A stretch of 64,000 nucleotides of DNA from Pleomorphovibrio marinus (GCF_003347495.1 NZ_QCXY01000003.1:372001-436000); one strand, 5' to 3'; shown: positions 1 through 8,607, numbered from the stretch's first letter. Made by a program: numbers and translations. Notes: generated by a model not told the origin, from the sequence alone.

Positions 1-549
1 TTCCAATCCCATGATTTCCTGAATTTGCCGGTAAGACAGTCCTTCGTAGAAACTGTAATAGATGATTTCCCTTTTCCGTGGACTTAATTGGGCAATGGCG
101 GTATTCAGCTTGGCGATTTTTTCCTTCGTGAGTTGTTGGTCTATAAGTTGTGCCTCATGGGACAGGGTGAACTGAAAACCATCAGGAACGGTATCCAAAC
201 TTTCCTTTTTCCCCTGCCAGGAAGAAAAGTCCTTGATCAATCGTCGTTTGATACTTTTGAAAAGGTAGAACTTGATGTCATCAGTGCCACCCAGATACTG
301 CCTTCGCTCCCTTAGGTGGATGAACATATCCTGAAGGGCATCTTTGACCACTTCAGGATTGGCAATTATCCTGAACCCATACGCATACAAGGTATGGAAA
401 TAGCGTTCATAGATATAGATAAACGCCGATTCGCTTCCTTCCCTAAAGGCATCCCAGGCCTCAGCATCTGACGAAAATGCGCCAGTGCCCTTAACGGGTA
501 ACGTTTCCTCAGCATCTGGATAAGACGGTAAAAGTTTCTTTATAGGCAT
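1..549 (-). CDS. ECF-type RNA polymerase sigma-70 factor (3' end cut by window edge)
   Basis: The reverse strand reads 183 codons from an ATG at 549 to the window edge. Region 2 is visible around residues 40-95 (FIYIYERYFHTLYAYGF, then DALQDMFIHL). Region 4 follows with LSPRKREIIYYSF and YRQIQEIMG, a typical sigma-70 helix-turn-helix. In Bacteroidota, FecI-like ECF factors of about 190 residues usually work with a membrane anti-sigma factor and a SusC/TonB receptor, which would lie outside the window. The stretch before region 2 (about 35 residues) is slightly longer than usual. The family call is firm; the regulated genes cannot be seen. Confidence 0.9.
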   Translation of the reverse strand, partial: MPIKKLLPSYPDAEETLPVKGTGAFSSDAEAWDAFREGSESAFIYIYERYFHTLYAYGFRIIANPEVVKDALQDMFIHLRERRQYLGGTDDIKFYLFKSIKRRLIKDFSSWQGKKESLDTVPDGFQFTLSHEAQLIDQQLTKEKIAKLNTAIAQLSPRKREIIYYSFYEGLSYRQIQEIMGLE

Positions 550-835
550 TTTGGGTACTGACTTTCTATCAATTTCTTATTCCGATTATAACTGAAAAGC
601 AATTTTTAATCGTACTTCATGGGATAAAGCAAACACATTGGGAAATGTAACCCATATTTTTAAAAAATCTTAACCCCCCTATTTTAACTTACTAATAATC
701 AAATCATTAAGTTTTTGATTTATTGGTATCCATCCAATTTCCCAGATTTTCTTGTTGTTTGATCCTGTTTCTATACGCTAATCAACTCCAACTCATTCGT
801 GGCCATCCGTGCATCAGTGGCTAGTAAGGTGTTGA
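550..835. other. AT-rich intergenic stretch without a gene
   Basis: This is the shared upstream region of the sigma factor gene and the GxxExxY cassette. I see no open reading frame with coding character and no convincing hairpin. It runs directly into the palindrome at 836. Confidence 0.5.
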
Positions 836-905
836 ACCATATAAGTAATATAAGGACATATGAGTTTTTCTTCCTCTTCTATGCCCTTATATGCCTTATA
901 TGGTT
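836..905. repeat. Palindromic repeat, left copy beside the GxxExxY gene
   Basis: An imperfect inverted repeat: the arm at 836-865 (AACCATATAAG...) is nearly the reverse complement of 875-905, with a pyrimidine-rich loop between. The right arm (31 bases) recurs base for base at 1440-1470 on the other side of the gene. The structure resembles a REP-type or intervening-sequence hairpin, but no family name is known to me. Confidence 0.75.
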
Positions 906-972
906 AAATTAAAACACGTGTTGTCATTTATTGTGTAGAATATTAATTTAGTGTAAAACTCAGAATTTTTAA

Positions 973-1389
973 ATGATAAAAATAACTAAAAGTTTTTTGA
1001 AGGACCTCGTCTATAAGGTGAATGGGGCAGCTATAGAAGTTCACAAAGTTTTGGGTCCCGGCTTGTTGGAAAGCGTGTATCATAAATGCATGAAAAAAGA
1101 ACTCCTCTTAAGAGGCCTGCACTTTCAATCTGAATTATTAGTACCAGTAAACTATAAGGGACTTGAAATTGACACGGATTTGCGCTGTGATTTTTTTGTT
1201 GAGAATATTTTGGTAGTGGAGTTAAAGGCAGTAGAATTTATCCTCCCGGTGCATGAAGCCCAGCTTATCACGTATATGAAACTATTGGGTTCACCTGAGG
1301 GATTATTGATCAATTTCAACACCACCAATATTTACAAAGAAGGTCAAAAAACCTATGTGAATGAAATTTACAGGCTACTTGAAGATTGA
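973..1389 (+). CDS. GxxExxY family protein (PD-(D/E)xK nuclease-like fold)
   Basis: The protein has 138 residues, the usual family length. The name-giving motif is at residues 30-36 (G-LLESVY, with G30, E33 and Y36). A D-x9-E-x-K arrangement follows (D73, E83, K85 in VVELKAVE), which is how PD-(D/E)xK nucleases place their metal-binding residues. No activity is established for the family as far as I know, so a DNA- or RNA-cleaving role is inference. The gene stands alone between two copies of a palindromic repeat (836-905 and 1397-1470), and its stop is only a few bases before the right-hand copy, so gene and hairpins look like one cassette. The upstream DNA is very AT-rich and no clear ribosome binding site is seen. 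Confidence 0.85.
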   Translation: MIKITKSFLKDLVYKVNGAAIEVHKVLGPGLLESVYHKCMKKELLLRGLHFQSELLVPVNYKGLEIDTDLRCDFFVENILVVELKAVEFILPVHEAQLITYMKLLGSPEGLLINFNTTNIYKEGQKTYVNEIYRLLED

Positions 1390-1396
1390 TAGGTTT

Positions 1397-1470
1397 AAAC
1401 CATATTAGAAAAATAGGGACCTATGAGTTTTACTAGCCTTCTTCTATGCCCTTATATGCCTTATATGGTT
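1397..1470. repeat. Palindromic repeat, right copy beside the GxxExxY gene
   Basis: The left arm (1397-1426) is a degraded form and the right arm (1440-1470) is identical over 31 bases to 875-905. The reverse strand of the right arm is read as the last codons of the neighbouring DUF2306 gene, so this copy overlaps a coding region. Confidence 0.75.
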
Positions 1471-2089
1471 CAAAAGCTCCTACGTTTGGACTTTTTCGCA
1501 GATTAATGATATGAGCTACGATCAGGTTTGGAACCCAACAAAGCCAAGACGTGATTTTGTAAGCAATTAAAAAGTCACCAAATAGTGTGCTCAATAAGGG
1601 TAGCCAAATCCTTAACGTTACCGCGGCAAAGCATAGCGAGTAACTGTAAACCATCCATTTTCTATGACCTTCCATCTTTTTCCTCCGTACAAGAAGATAA
1701 GCAACATGCGTAGATAGCAGCCATAGAACGCCCAGGCTGATAAAACCAGTGGAGGGAATAAGTCCTCCCGTAGCGTAAAAACCAATGTAAATGCCACCCA
1801 ATGCACTTAGCCATACACTAACCAAATAAGCTTTTCCCAGTTGCCTATGTAATACAAGGTTGGCATTCCGCCATTTTTCAGCAAACTGTATCCAACCGGT
1901 AAGCAGGGCAATTCCGCCAAAAACAATGTGGGTGTAAAAGCCAATGTTCCAAATAGGGTGCTGCAAAAGCCAGGTTTCTTTGGATTGAAGCAACCCGAAA
2001 TGCCTATCAATCACAAAATAAAGCATTGGATATATGCCAATAGCTACGGCCGCTATGGCCATTAGATAGTACAGAAACCGACCTTTCAT
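1433..2089 (-). CDS. DUF2306-type multipass membrane protein
   Basis: This 218-residue protein has about six to seven hydrophobic segments, starting with LYYLMAIAAVAIGIYPML after a short basic N-terminus. The pattern H-x-LG-x-(A/V)YL (residues about 81-88, HRQLGKAYL) and the later HRKWMVYSYSL are typical of DUF2306/YccF-like bacterial membrane proteins of unknown function. The final dozen residues (EPYKAYKGIEEG) are encoded by the palindromic repeat at 1440-1470, so the natural C-terminus has probably been replaced or extended by repeat insertion. It stands alone and convergent to the GxxExxY gene. Confidence 0.75.
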   Translation of the reverse strand: MKGRFLYYLMAIAAVAIGIYPMLYFVIDRHFGLLQSKETWLLQHPIWNIGFYTHIVFGGIALLTGWIQFAEKWRNANLVLHRQLGKAYLVSVWLSALGGIYIGFYATGGLIPSTGFISLGVLWLLSTHVAYLLVRRKKMEGHRKWMVYSYSLCFAAVTLRIWLPLLSTLFGDFLIAYKITSWLCWVPNLIVAHIINLRKSPNVGAFEPYKAYKGIEEG

Positions 2090-2515
2090 ATTCAGTTTAT
2101 AGAAAATTTAACCTTATACACCCAATTGGGGAAAATTAGATCGCACTCCTGTCGCGCTCGTAATGTCTTGGGATCCTTCCTCCCCGATTAAAGGTTACAG
2201 GTATAGCCAAAACTGGCAACATCACGGTAATACCCTTTGAAAAGAACTACACTGAAATACTAACTACTTAAGATTTCACCAGGTACTCTACTTCGGCTTT
2301 CCCCTTACCCATGAAAAGGAACCACCCAAAACCACTTTGTATACTACAATTTACTACTTTTTAGTCAATCTCGAAGGAACCACCGCACATTTAGTTCTAC
2401 GTTTGAATTTCTTCAACTACTTGCACTGATGATCTGAGCGGAAACAAGTATCCAAGCTCTCAATATCAGGTCATTTACTCTTTTCCAACTATTTTCTTTT
2501 ACGTATCTTAGTATG
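2090..2515. other. Intergenic stretch with no recognisable gene
   Basis: About 425 bases between the DUF2306 gene and a dispersed repeat. Short frames here are interrupted and have no recognisable motif. I see no terminator or RNA gene. Confidence 0.4.
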
Positions 2516-2673
2516 ATGAAATCGAGCCTGCCTGGACGGCAGTCAGGCATGACGAGCACGTCACACACTGGGATGATTATCCTTTGCGAGATTCCCCCGA
2601 AACAAGTTCCCCGAATCAAGTTCGGGGCAGGCAGGGGCAGGCTATGTGGCAAATAAAAATCAATTATAAACAC
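2516..2673 (+). repeat. Dispersed modular repeat (TGAAATCGAG...TATAAACA family), copy 1
   Basis: The copy begins ATGAAATCGAGCCTG and ends AATTATAAACAC directly before an ATG. It contains two hairpins: GCCTGCCTGG...CAGTCAGGC near the left end, and a CCCCGAA...TTCGGGG arm in the second half. Similar copies occur at 15131, 15351, 15640 (reverse), 39229 (reverse), 61910, 63081 and 63228. The ATG at its right end is the likely start codon of the Uma2 gene. Confidence 0.85.
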
Positions 2674-3297
2674 ATGAAATCGGTTGAAAAGAAATCATCA
2701 AATCAAAATAAATTAGAGGAGCCATTTACCGAATACGGGGTGTATTCCTATGCTGATTACCTCACCTGGCAATTGGATGACATGGTCGAATTGATTAAAG
2801 GCAAAGTGTTCAAATCCGCGGCAGCTGCACCAAGACGGGTTCATCAAAAAATTTCGGGAAGAATACTAATAAAATTAGGCACCTACTTGAATAATAACGC
2901 CTGCGAAGTTTATGCTGCCCCTTTTGACGTAAGACTTCCTGGCAAATCAACCAAAAATGAAGATGTCTTTACAGTAATTCAGCCTGATCTCTGTGTGATC
3001 TGCGACAAAAGTAAATTGGATGAATTTGGCTGTATAGGTGCCCCTGATCTGATTATGGAGATCCTTTCTCCGGGAAGCAATAAAAAAGAACTCCAAAACA
3101 AATATGAGGTCTATGAGGAAAGCGGAGTGAAGGAGTATTGGGTTATACACCCTAACGAACGGACACTGTTGATCTATACCTTGGGAAATGCTAACTATGT
3201 GCCCTCCAAACTTTTTACTTTCGGTGATAGTGTAGCATCCACATGTATCCCCGGTTTCGAGCTTGACCTGGAGGATATTTTTTCAGACCTGGATTAG
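2674..3297 (+). CDS. Uma2 family (DUF820) endonuclease-like protein
   Basis: I chose the ATG at 2674 (207 residues); the frame is open back to 2584, but that extension is translated from a dispersed repeat. The core matches Uma2: QPDLCVI (D105), then APDLIMEILSP (D124-E129), a conserved lysine in ELQNKYEVYEESGVKEYWVI, and a closing aspartate-rich tail. Uma2 proteins share the restriction-endonuclease fold and are abundant in cyanobacteria and Bacteroidota; their cellular role is unsettled. There is no partner toxin or methylase next to it. The start codon and untranslated leader come from the repeat, which may affect expression. Confidence 0.85.
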   Translation: MKSVEKKSSNQNKLEEPFTEYGVYSYADYLTWQLDDMVELIKGKVFKSAAAAPRRVHQKISGRILIKLGTYLNNNACEVYAAPFDVRLPGKSTKNEDVFTVIQPDLCVICDKSKLDEFGCIGAPDLIMEILSPGSNKKELQNKYEVYEESGVKEYWVIHPNERTLLIYTLGNANYVPSKLFTFGDSVASTCIPGFELDLEDIFSDLD

Positions 3298-3553
3298 AAC
3301 ACAACTAGCAGCCGTGTCTCGATTTCCAAAATTAATTGCATAAAATAGGTCATAATATAACTGGAAGAATTCTGGCTTCAATTATCAAAACTACCAACAG
3401 AATAAAAAGCTTGTTTTTATGCGTAAAAACCAATTTTTTATCTATTAAAAATTCTAATTTTTAATTTTAACAAAACATTTTTTATACTTACTTATAAAAT
3501 GTATTTTTGAGTCATTCGCCACCAATGGCGCGATCAACAGAGTTTCAATCACG

Positions 3554-6229
3554 ATGAAATTTAGATTTTTCTTAATTCCAAGGATATTATCAATCCTATT
3601 ACTTCTCATTATTTTTGCTTTTGAAAACTCATATTGTCAGCAATGGGAACTGATAGAAAAGGAAGCGATTTTTGTAAGAACTGACTGGGACAATTCAAAT
3701 GGTCTTCCAGTTAACACTGTATTTAGAACTGCCCAAGACAAACACGGTTTTATCTGGATGGCAACAGAAGAAGGGCTAGTCCGGTTTGATGGTAGGACTT
3801 TCAAGAATTTTGACCATAGAAACACCCCCAATATCCGAACCCCAACCTTCAATGATTTAACGCTTTCGAAAAAAGGGGGCATCTATGCCGCAAATTCCAA
3901 CGCATTGGTCTATGCCGAATTCAACAACCTAGAAGTGTTTACTACCCCTACAGATCTTGGTCCTATAAGGTTTACTGCAATTACGGAAACCTCATCAGGC
4001 GAACTATTTTTGGGGACACAAAATGGGGATTTAGTATTATTCGACGGGCATGATTTTAAGAAAATCAATTCTCCTGAAAATCTGAAGATCGGATATATTC
4101 GAGAATTGATTGCCTTCGAAGAAGAAATTCTGATTGGAGGCCCAAATGGCTTTTTCTCCTTTGATAAAAATTCAGGGAAATTCCAATCTCATGATCTTTT
4201 GATAAAAAAAGACGTCAAATCCATCACTGTCTCAACCAATAAAAAAATTTACATTGGTACTAAAGTAAACGGCTTATTTGTTGTGGAACACAAAAAGGTC
4301 AAAAAGGTGGACTTGCCATTGGGGTCAGGGTTCGAGAATATCACTGCAATTGAAGCTTCTCCCTCAGATGATGGTATTTGGATTGGTACAAGTTCAAATG
4401 GAATATATAAGTTTCTTGATGGCCAAATAATATCATTTGCCAATATCAATTCATCCTTGAATGAGGTATGGGACATTTATGAAGACAATCAAAATGCCAT
4501 TTGGGTCAGTGGATTGGGAATTGGGATTTCCAGATTTGGAAAGGCTCATTTGGAAATCATAGATGAAAAAGCAGGGCTAAGCCATAGTGTCATCCTTACC
4601 ACATTCGAGGACAGTGAAAGAGGAATTTGGCTTGGTACCCCCGGAGGTGGTATCAACAGAGTCACTCCCGATGAGGTAAAAAAATTTTCAACGCAGGATG
4701 GTTTGAGCCATGATCTTGTTTTAAGCGTTGCTCAAAGAGGTGACTATATTTTTGTGGGAACAGGAAATGGTTTAAATAAAATACACTTGCCCTCTTTAAA
4801 GGTTGAAAAGGTGTACAATAGAGAAGATGGAATAGTGGAAGAAGTGGTTTATTGTTTAATGAAGGACTCAAAGGATAATCTTTGGATAGGAACAATAAAT
4901 GGTATTCTCCAAAAATTAACGCCCAATGATGAATTGAAAACCATCCAACTGGAAGGTGAGCTTATAAATGCTGAGATCATATTCGGAATGGAAGATTCCA
5001 AGGGAGTGCTGTGGTTCGGGACATTTGGAAACGGTTTTTTCAGTATAAATGATTATGAGGAAATCAACCATTTCCCCATTCATGAAGTAGCCCCTTCTCA
5101 AATGGCAACTTGTATCTGGGAAGACCCTGAAGGAGATTTATGGATAGCTTCACAGGATGGTTTGCTGACTTATGTAAACGGGAATCTTCAACTGTTTGGA
5201 AAAAAGGATGGCTTTCAATTTGAAACCATTTATAAATTGATCCCCGATGATGAAGGAATGCTATGGATTAGTGGAAGCCAAGGAATTCAAAGTGTGGCCA
5301 TAAGCCAATTGATGGCCTTAAAAAAATCATCCGACAACGCGTATAGAATATCCTCCACCTTATTTGATAAATCAGACGGCCTGTTGAATAATGAATTTAA
5401 CGGAGGTTTCCATCCTTCAGGCTGGAAATTGGCAAACGGAAAGATATTGTTCCCAAGTATGGAGGGGGCTGTTATTGTAGATCCTAAAAATATCAAAGTA
5501 CGCAGTGAACTTTCACCCCCCTATATTGAGGCCTTAAAATATGGAAACAATGAAATTGATTATAAAAATGGTATCCGAATACCCGCTGGTATAACTTTTT
5601 TCAATATTAAATATGGAAATATAGAATTTGAAAAGCCTCTGGCAATTAGGTATTATTACAGGATCAAAGAACTGGGGGAAGATTGGATTGATAACGACAA
5701 TCGAAACATTGCCTATTTTTCGGGTTTACCACCCGGAAATTATGAGTTTCAGGTTAAATCCGAACAATTTGGAGAGCGTTCTGAAATTGCCTCGGTCAGT
5801 TTTTCAGTAGAAGCATTTTTTTATCAAACTCTTTGGTTTAAATTCCTTAGTTTATTTGCTGTCTTTATACTGGGATATTTTGTCAAAACCCTAATCACAA
5901 GTGAAAGACTAAAACTTGAACTAGAAAAAAAGATTAAATCACAAACAAAAGATCTTGAACTTAAAAACCAAAGCCTTACCATAGCTTTAGATAATTTGGA
6001 AAAGCATAACAAATTATTAGAGGATGTAGCCTGGACTCAATCTCACAAATTTCGAGGACCTCTGTCAAAAATCATGGGCATGATCAAGACATTGAGGAAC
6101 TATGAAAACTACAAAAATGTCAAACTCAGCAAGCAAGATATAATGGAGGATATAGAGGTGAGCTCTATGGAATTGGACAAAATCCTTCGTGAATTAAACA
6201 CAAAACTAGAAGAGAAATATGAGAAATAA
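3554..6229 (+). CDS. Two-component sensor: propeller, Y_Y_Y domain and DHp helices without an ATPase domain
   Basis: This 891-residue protein starts with a signal sequence (residues 1-28, ending SYCQ). Regulator-propeller repeats follow to about residue 650 (recurring GLWIGT-like blades such as IWIGTSSNG and LWIGTINGI). Next come a Y_Y_Y domain (about 690-765, ending PPGNYEFQVKS), one membrane span (about 770-790), a charged coiled coil and a DHp-type helix with the phospho-acceptor candidate H831 (SHKFRGPLSKIMG). It ends 60 residues later, so the HATPase_c catalytic domain is missing, with no sign of a frameshift. The receiver gene downstream overlaps it by 11 bases. I infer that it needs another kinase, or works as a phosphotransfer or scaffold protein sensing a periplasmic ligand. 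Confidence 0.85.
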   Translation: MKFRFFLIPRILSILLLLIIFAFENSYCQQWELIEKEAIFVRTDWDNSNGLPVNTVFRTAQDKHGFIWMATEEGLVRFDGRTFKNFDHRNTPNIRTPTFNDLTLSKKGGIYAANSNALVYAEFNNLEVFTTPTDLGPIRFTAITETSSGELFLGTQNGDLVLFDGHDFKKINSPENLKIGYIRELIAFEEEILIGGPNGFFSFDKNSGKFQSHDLLIKKDVKSITVSTNKKIYIGTKVNGLFVVEHKKVKKVDLPLGSGFENITAIEASPSDDGIWIGTSSNGIYKFLDGQIISFANINSSLNEVWDIYEDNQNAIWVSGLGIGISRFGKAHLEIIDEKAGLSHSVILTTFEDSERGIWLGTPGGGINRVTPDEVKKFSTQDGLSHDLVLSVAQRGDYIFVGTGNGLNKIHLPSLKVEKVYNREDGIVEEVVYCLMKDSKDNLWIGTINGILQKLTPNDELKTIQLEGELINAEIIFGMEDSKGVLWFGTFGNGFFSINDYEEINHFPIHEVAPSQMATCIWEDPEGDLWIASQDGLLTYVNGNLQLFGKKDGFQFETIYKLIPDDEGMLWISGSQGIQSVAISQLMALKKSSDNAYRISSTLFDKSDGLLNNEFNGGFHPSGWKLANGKILFPSMEGAVIVDPKNIKVRSELSPPYIEALKYGNNEIDYKNGIRIPAGITFFNIKYGNIEFEKPLAIRYYYRIKELGEDWIDNDNRNIAYFSGLPPGNYEFQVKSEQFGERSEIASVSFSVEAFFYQTLWFKFLSLFAVFILGYFVKTLITSERLKLELEKKIKSQTKDLELKNQSLTIALDNLEKHNKLLEDVAWTQSHKFRGPLSKIMGMIKTLRNYENYKNVKLSKQDIMEDIEVSSMELDKILRELNTKLEEKYEK

Positions 6230-6623
6230 GGAAAGAAATATACCTGTCATTATTGTAGATGATGAACCAGGAATATTATTTCTTCATGAATTGATGGTTG
6301 CAGAAAGTAAGTTGACAGATCAAATCTTTACATTTTCAAACCCAAAAGAGGGTTTAGATTTTATAGTCAAATTATCAAGCACTACCACTCCCCTTTTAAT
6401 TATTTTGGACATCAATATGCCCGTCTTTGATGGCTGGGATATACTAGATAAACTAGACGAATTAAATATACCTGCTAATGTCGAGGTGATCATGGCTACT
6501 TCTTCTATTCATAAATCAGATAAGGAAAAAAGTTTTCTTTACAAGAGGGTCAAAATGTTCTTTGAAAAGCCAATTGAATTAGAAGATTGCAAACGGATAA
6601 GAGACGAGCTTATGAATTCGTAA
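6219..6623 (+). CDS. Single-domain response regulator (CheY-like receiver)
   Basis: The 134 residues are only a receiver domain. The acidic pair is D14-D15, the phosphorylation site is D64 (IILDINMP), the switch threonine is T94 (MATSS) and the conserved lysine is K117 (FFEKPI). There is no output domain. Its start overlaps the end of the sensor gene by 11 bases, so translation is probably coupled and the two form a cognate pair. In related Bacteroidota pairs such stand-alone receivers follow DHp-type sensors; the downstream target is not visible here. Confidence 0.9.
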   Translation: MRNKERNIPVIIVDDEPGILFLHELMVAESKLTDQIFTFSNPKEGLDFIVKLSSTTTPLLIILDINMPVFDGWDILDKLDELNIPANVEVIMATSSIHKSDKEKSFLYKRVKMFFEKPIELEDCKRIRDELMNS

Positions 6624-6660
6624 GTATTTTTACCTAAACTACACGATTAACATCCATGTT

Positions 6661-7530
6661 TCAGTATATCCAACTAGCTTTCTCTCTATCCACAAATTCC
6701 TCAAAACTTATAGACTGCCTACCCAGTAATTTTTCTGCCCAATCGGAAGTTGGAAGGGGTTTTTGAAAGCGTGGAAAATAATGCAACATAACCATGACCA
6801 GGATAAATGGGGTGGGTACGCCTTCTTTTCTTTTTTGGAGGAAAAAGGCTAATAAGTTGGGTGATACGAAATTAATTTTTCTACCTATACCCTTGCTCAA
6901 AACAGCACACATACTTTCAAAATCCATTTGCTCGGCATTGGTCAGGTCATAGGCTTTGTACATGTGTTCCGAAGAGTTAATCAAAACTTTAGTCGCCACC
7001 TCCCCCACATCTTTTACATCAATCAGATTGAATTTGGCTTTTCCCGCGGGGAGATAAACCCTATTTCTAGTGAGGATGTCATTTTTTAGGGTGGTGTTGA
7101 AGTTCTGCATAAAATAAGCCGGCCGCAAGAAGGTATAAGCAATACCGGATTGTTCGAGGAGCTTTTCTATCTTGTGGTGGGGAATGATGCTGCTCTTTTC
7201 CACCCCCTGAACGGAAAGAAAGGTGATGTGTTGTATTCCTATTTTTTTTGCAGCATTAATAAGGGGTTGAAAATGCTTTTCCACATTAGAAATATGGGGA
7301 GGTCTCAGCAAAAACAGCAGGTCAATGCCTTCTAAGTAGGCTTGGAATTGATCCGTTTTATCAAAATCAAATTCCCTGCGTTTGACCATCGGAAATTGCT
7401 CCAAAGCAGGTTCTCTTTTTTGGACATCCTGAACCCCTGCATAAATCTCATGACGGTGGTTGATAGATGATAGTGTTGAAATCACTTCCCTACCCACGTT
7501 TCCGGTGGCTCCTGTTATCAACATTCGCAT
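6661..7530 (-). CDS. NmrA/SDR-type NAD(P)-binding protein
   Basis: The 289-residue protein has an N-terminal Rossmann motif (GATGNVG at residues 7-13) and the sequence features of atypical short-chain dehydrogenases of the NmrA/YtfG type (LLFLRPPH, HITFLSVQGV, YTFLRPAYFMQNF). These proteins bind NAD(P)H and act as redox sensors or quinone reductases. It lies 10 bases downstream of another NAD(P)-binding gene on the same strand, so the two probably form an operon. The set is divergent from an HxlR regulator, an arrangement typical of quinone or electrophile stress modules. Confidence 0.85.
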   Translation of the reverse strand: MRMLITGATGNVGREVISTLSSINHRHEIYAGVQDVQKREPALEQFPMVKRREFDFDKTDQFQAYLEGIDLLFLLRPPHISNVEKHFQPLINAAKKIGIQHITFLSVQGVEKSSIIPHHKIEKLLEQSGIAYTFLRPAYFMQNFNTTLKNDILTRNRVYLPAGKAKFNLIDVKDVGEVATKVLINSSEHMYKAYDLTNAEQMDFESMCAVLSKGIGRKINFVSPNLLAFFLQKRKEGVPTPFILVMVMLHYFPRFQKPLPTSDWAEKLLGRQSISFEEFVDREKASWIY

Positions 7531-7540
7531 GGTTCTATTT

Positions 7541-8176
7541 TTAATAGCTCACAAAAGGCATTTGTTGGTTGTACTGTTCATCCTCCACTTGAGTAAGGAT
7601 AAAGTGAGCCAAATCGGCCCTGCCAATTTTTGTGCTGGCATTTACACCCACCCATCCAACTCTATATTTCCCCTTTGGAGGATCATTGGTCAGCATGGGG
7701 CCTCTCACAATCACCCATTCCATTCCGCTTTCCTTTAGCACCTCATGGTGTCGGATAGCATCGTTTAGGATTTTTGGAACCGTTATTTTCATAATGGTTC
7801 GGATTATTTTATCGACAAACTTAGGCTGGTCTTTTTCTGGAAAAGGAAGGCCTCCGCCGGATAAGGAGATGATCCTGACGACACTATGTTCTTTCATAGC
7901 CTCAAGAATGTTTAAAGTGCCGTTGGTCTGCAACCATTCCGGAGATCCTTTTACATGTCCGAAGAGACTTACCGCTATATCTGTTCCTTCAACAGTAGCT
8001 TTTACATCTGCTTCATTAAGGACATCTCCTTGGATAAGGTCCAGTGAGGGGTGCTCTATGCTTAGTTTCCCAGGATTTCTAACAAGTGCTTTCACTGGGT
8101 AGCCCTTTTCTAGGGCTTGTTCCAAAAACAAACGACCGGTCTGCCCCGAGCCTCCAAATAATGCAATTTTTTTCAT
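7541..8176 (-). CDS. NAD(P)H-binding oxidoreductase (SDR_a5-like)
   Basis: I place the start at the ATG at 8176 (211 residues), where the product begins MKKIALFGGSGQTG, the expected nucleotide-binding loop. The longer frame to 8266 would overlap the divergent HxlR gene and adds nothing conserved. Further family marks are LVRNPGKL, the LIQGDVL segment and the late VIVRGPMLT. These small reductases resemble biliverdin reductase B or YwnB-like proteins. The gene shares its promoter region with the HxlR regulator at 8256, which is likely to control it. Confidence 0.85.
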   Translation of the reverse strand: MKKIALFGGSGQTGRLFLEQALEKGYPVKALVRNPGKLSIEHPSLDLIQGDVLNEADVKATVEGTDIAVSLFGHVKGSPEWLQTNGTLNILEAMKEHSVVRIISLSGGGLPFPEKDQPKFVDKIIRTIMKITVPKILNDAIRHHEVLKESGMEWVIVRGPMLTNDPPKGKYRVGWVGVNASTKIGRADLAHFILTQVEDEQYNQQMPFVSY

Positions 8177-8236
8177 TTCCACAGTTTTCTTTTCAGCAAT
8201 AATAACTACTTTTAAGGTACCATAAGAACAGTTATA

Positions 8237-8256
8237 TACTAACCTTTTTGTAAGTA
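8237..8256. promoter_or_regulatory. Candidate HxlR operator between the divergent genes
   Basis: TACTAAC (8237-8243) and GTAAGTA (8250-8256) lie just before the HxlR start. The same arrangement, TAC then GTAAGTA at nearly the same spacing, occurs in front of the other HxlR locus at 55443-55464. HxlR/YodB-type regulators bind sites with TAC and GTA half-sites, so this is a plausible autoregulatory operator (inference). Confidence 0.4.
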
Positions 8257-8582
8257 TGAGTAGCATTCACATCACAGCACGTTGTCCCATACGAACTACT
8301 CTGGAGTTGGTAGGGGGAAAGTGGAAATTATTGATCCTTTTCCAGCTTTTTAATGGTCCATTGAGGCTAACCGGACTAAAAAAATCCATCCCAGACATTA
8401 GCGAAAAAATGCTTATTCAAGAGCTAAAAACACTGGCAGACAGTGAATTGGTAAGTAGAAAGAATTTTGGAGAAGTGCCTCCCCGGGTAGAATATACCCT
8501 GACAGAAAAAGGAAAGGCAGCCATGCCCTTAATCGAAGCAATGCGGGATTTTGCACTCAGGTATGAAAGGAAAATGGAATGA
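8256..8582 (+). CDS. HxlR family winged-helix transcriptional regulator
   Basis: The 108-residue protein is a typical HxlR: an N-terminal cysteine in CPIRTTLELVGGKWKLLIL, the winged-helix core with ISEKMLIQELKTLADSEL, and VEYTLTEKGKAAMPLIEAM at the end. The cysteine close to the N-terminus is used by several family members (YodB, QorR, HypR) to sense quinones or electrophiles. It is divergent from two NAD(P)-binding reductases, its probable targets. Confidence 0.92.
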   Translation: MSSIHITARCPIRTTLELVGGKWKLLILFQLFNGPLRLTGLKKSIPDISEKMLIQELKTLADSELVSRKNFGEVPPRVEYTLTEKGKAAMPLIEAMRDFALRYERKME

Positions 8583-8607
8583 TCCGTTGGTTTTTAACAG
8601 CAATTGT

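Noticed and set aside
2413-2673. Reverse frame of 86 codons
   Set aside because: It consists largely of dispersed repeat sequence.
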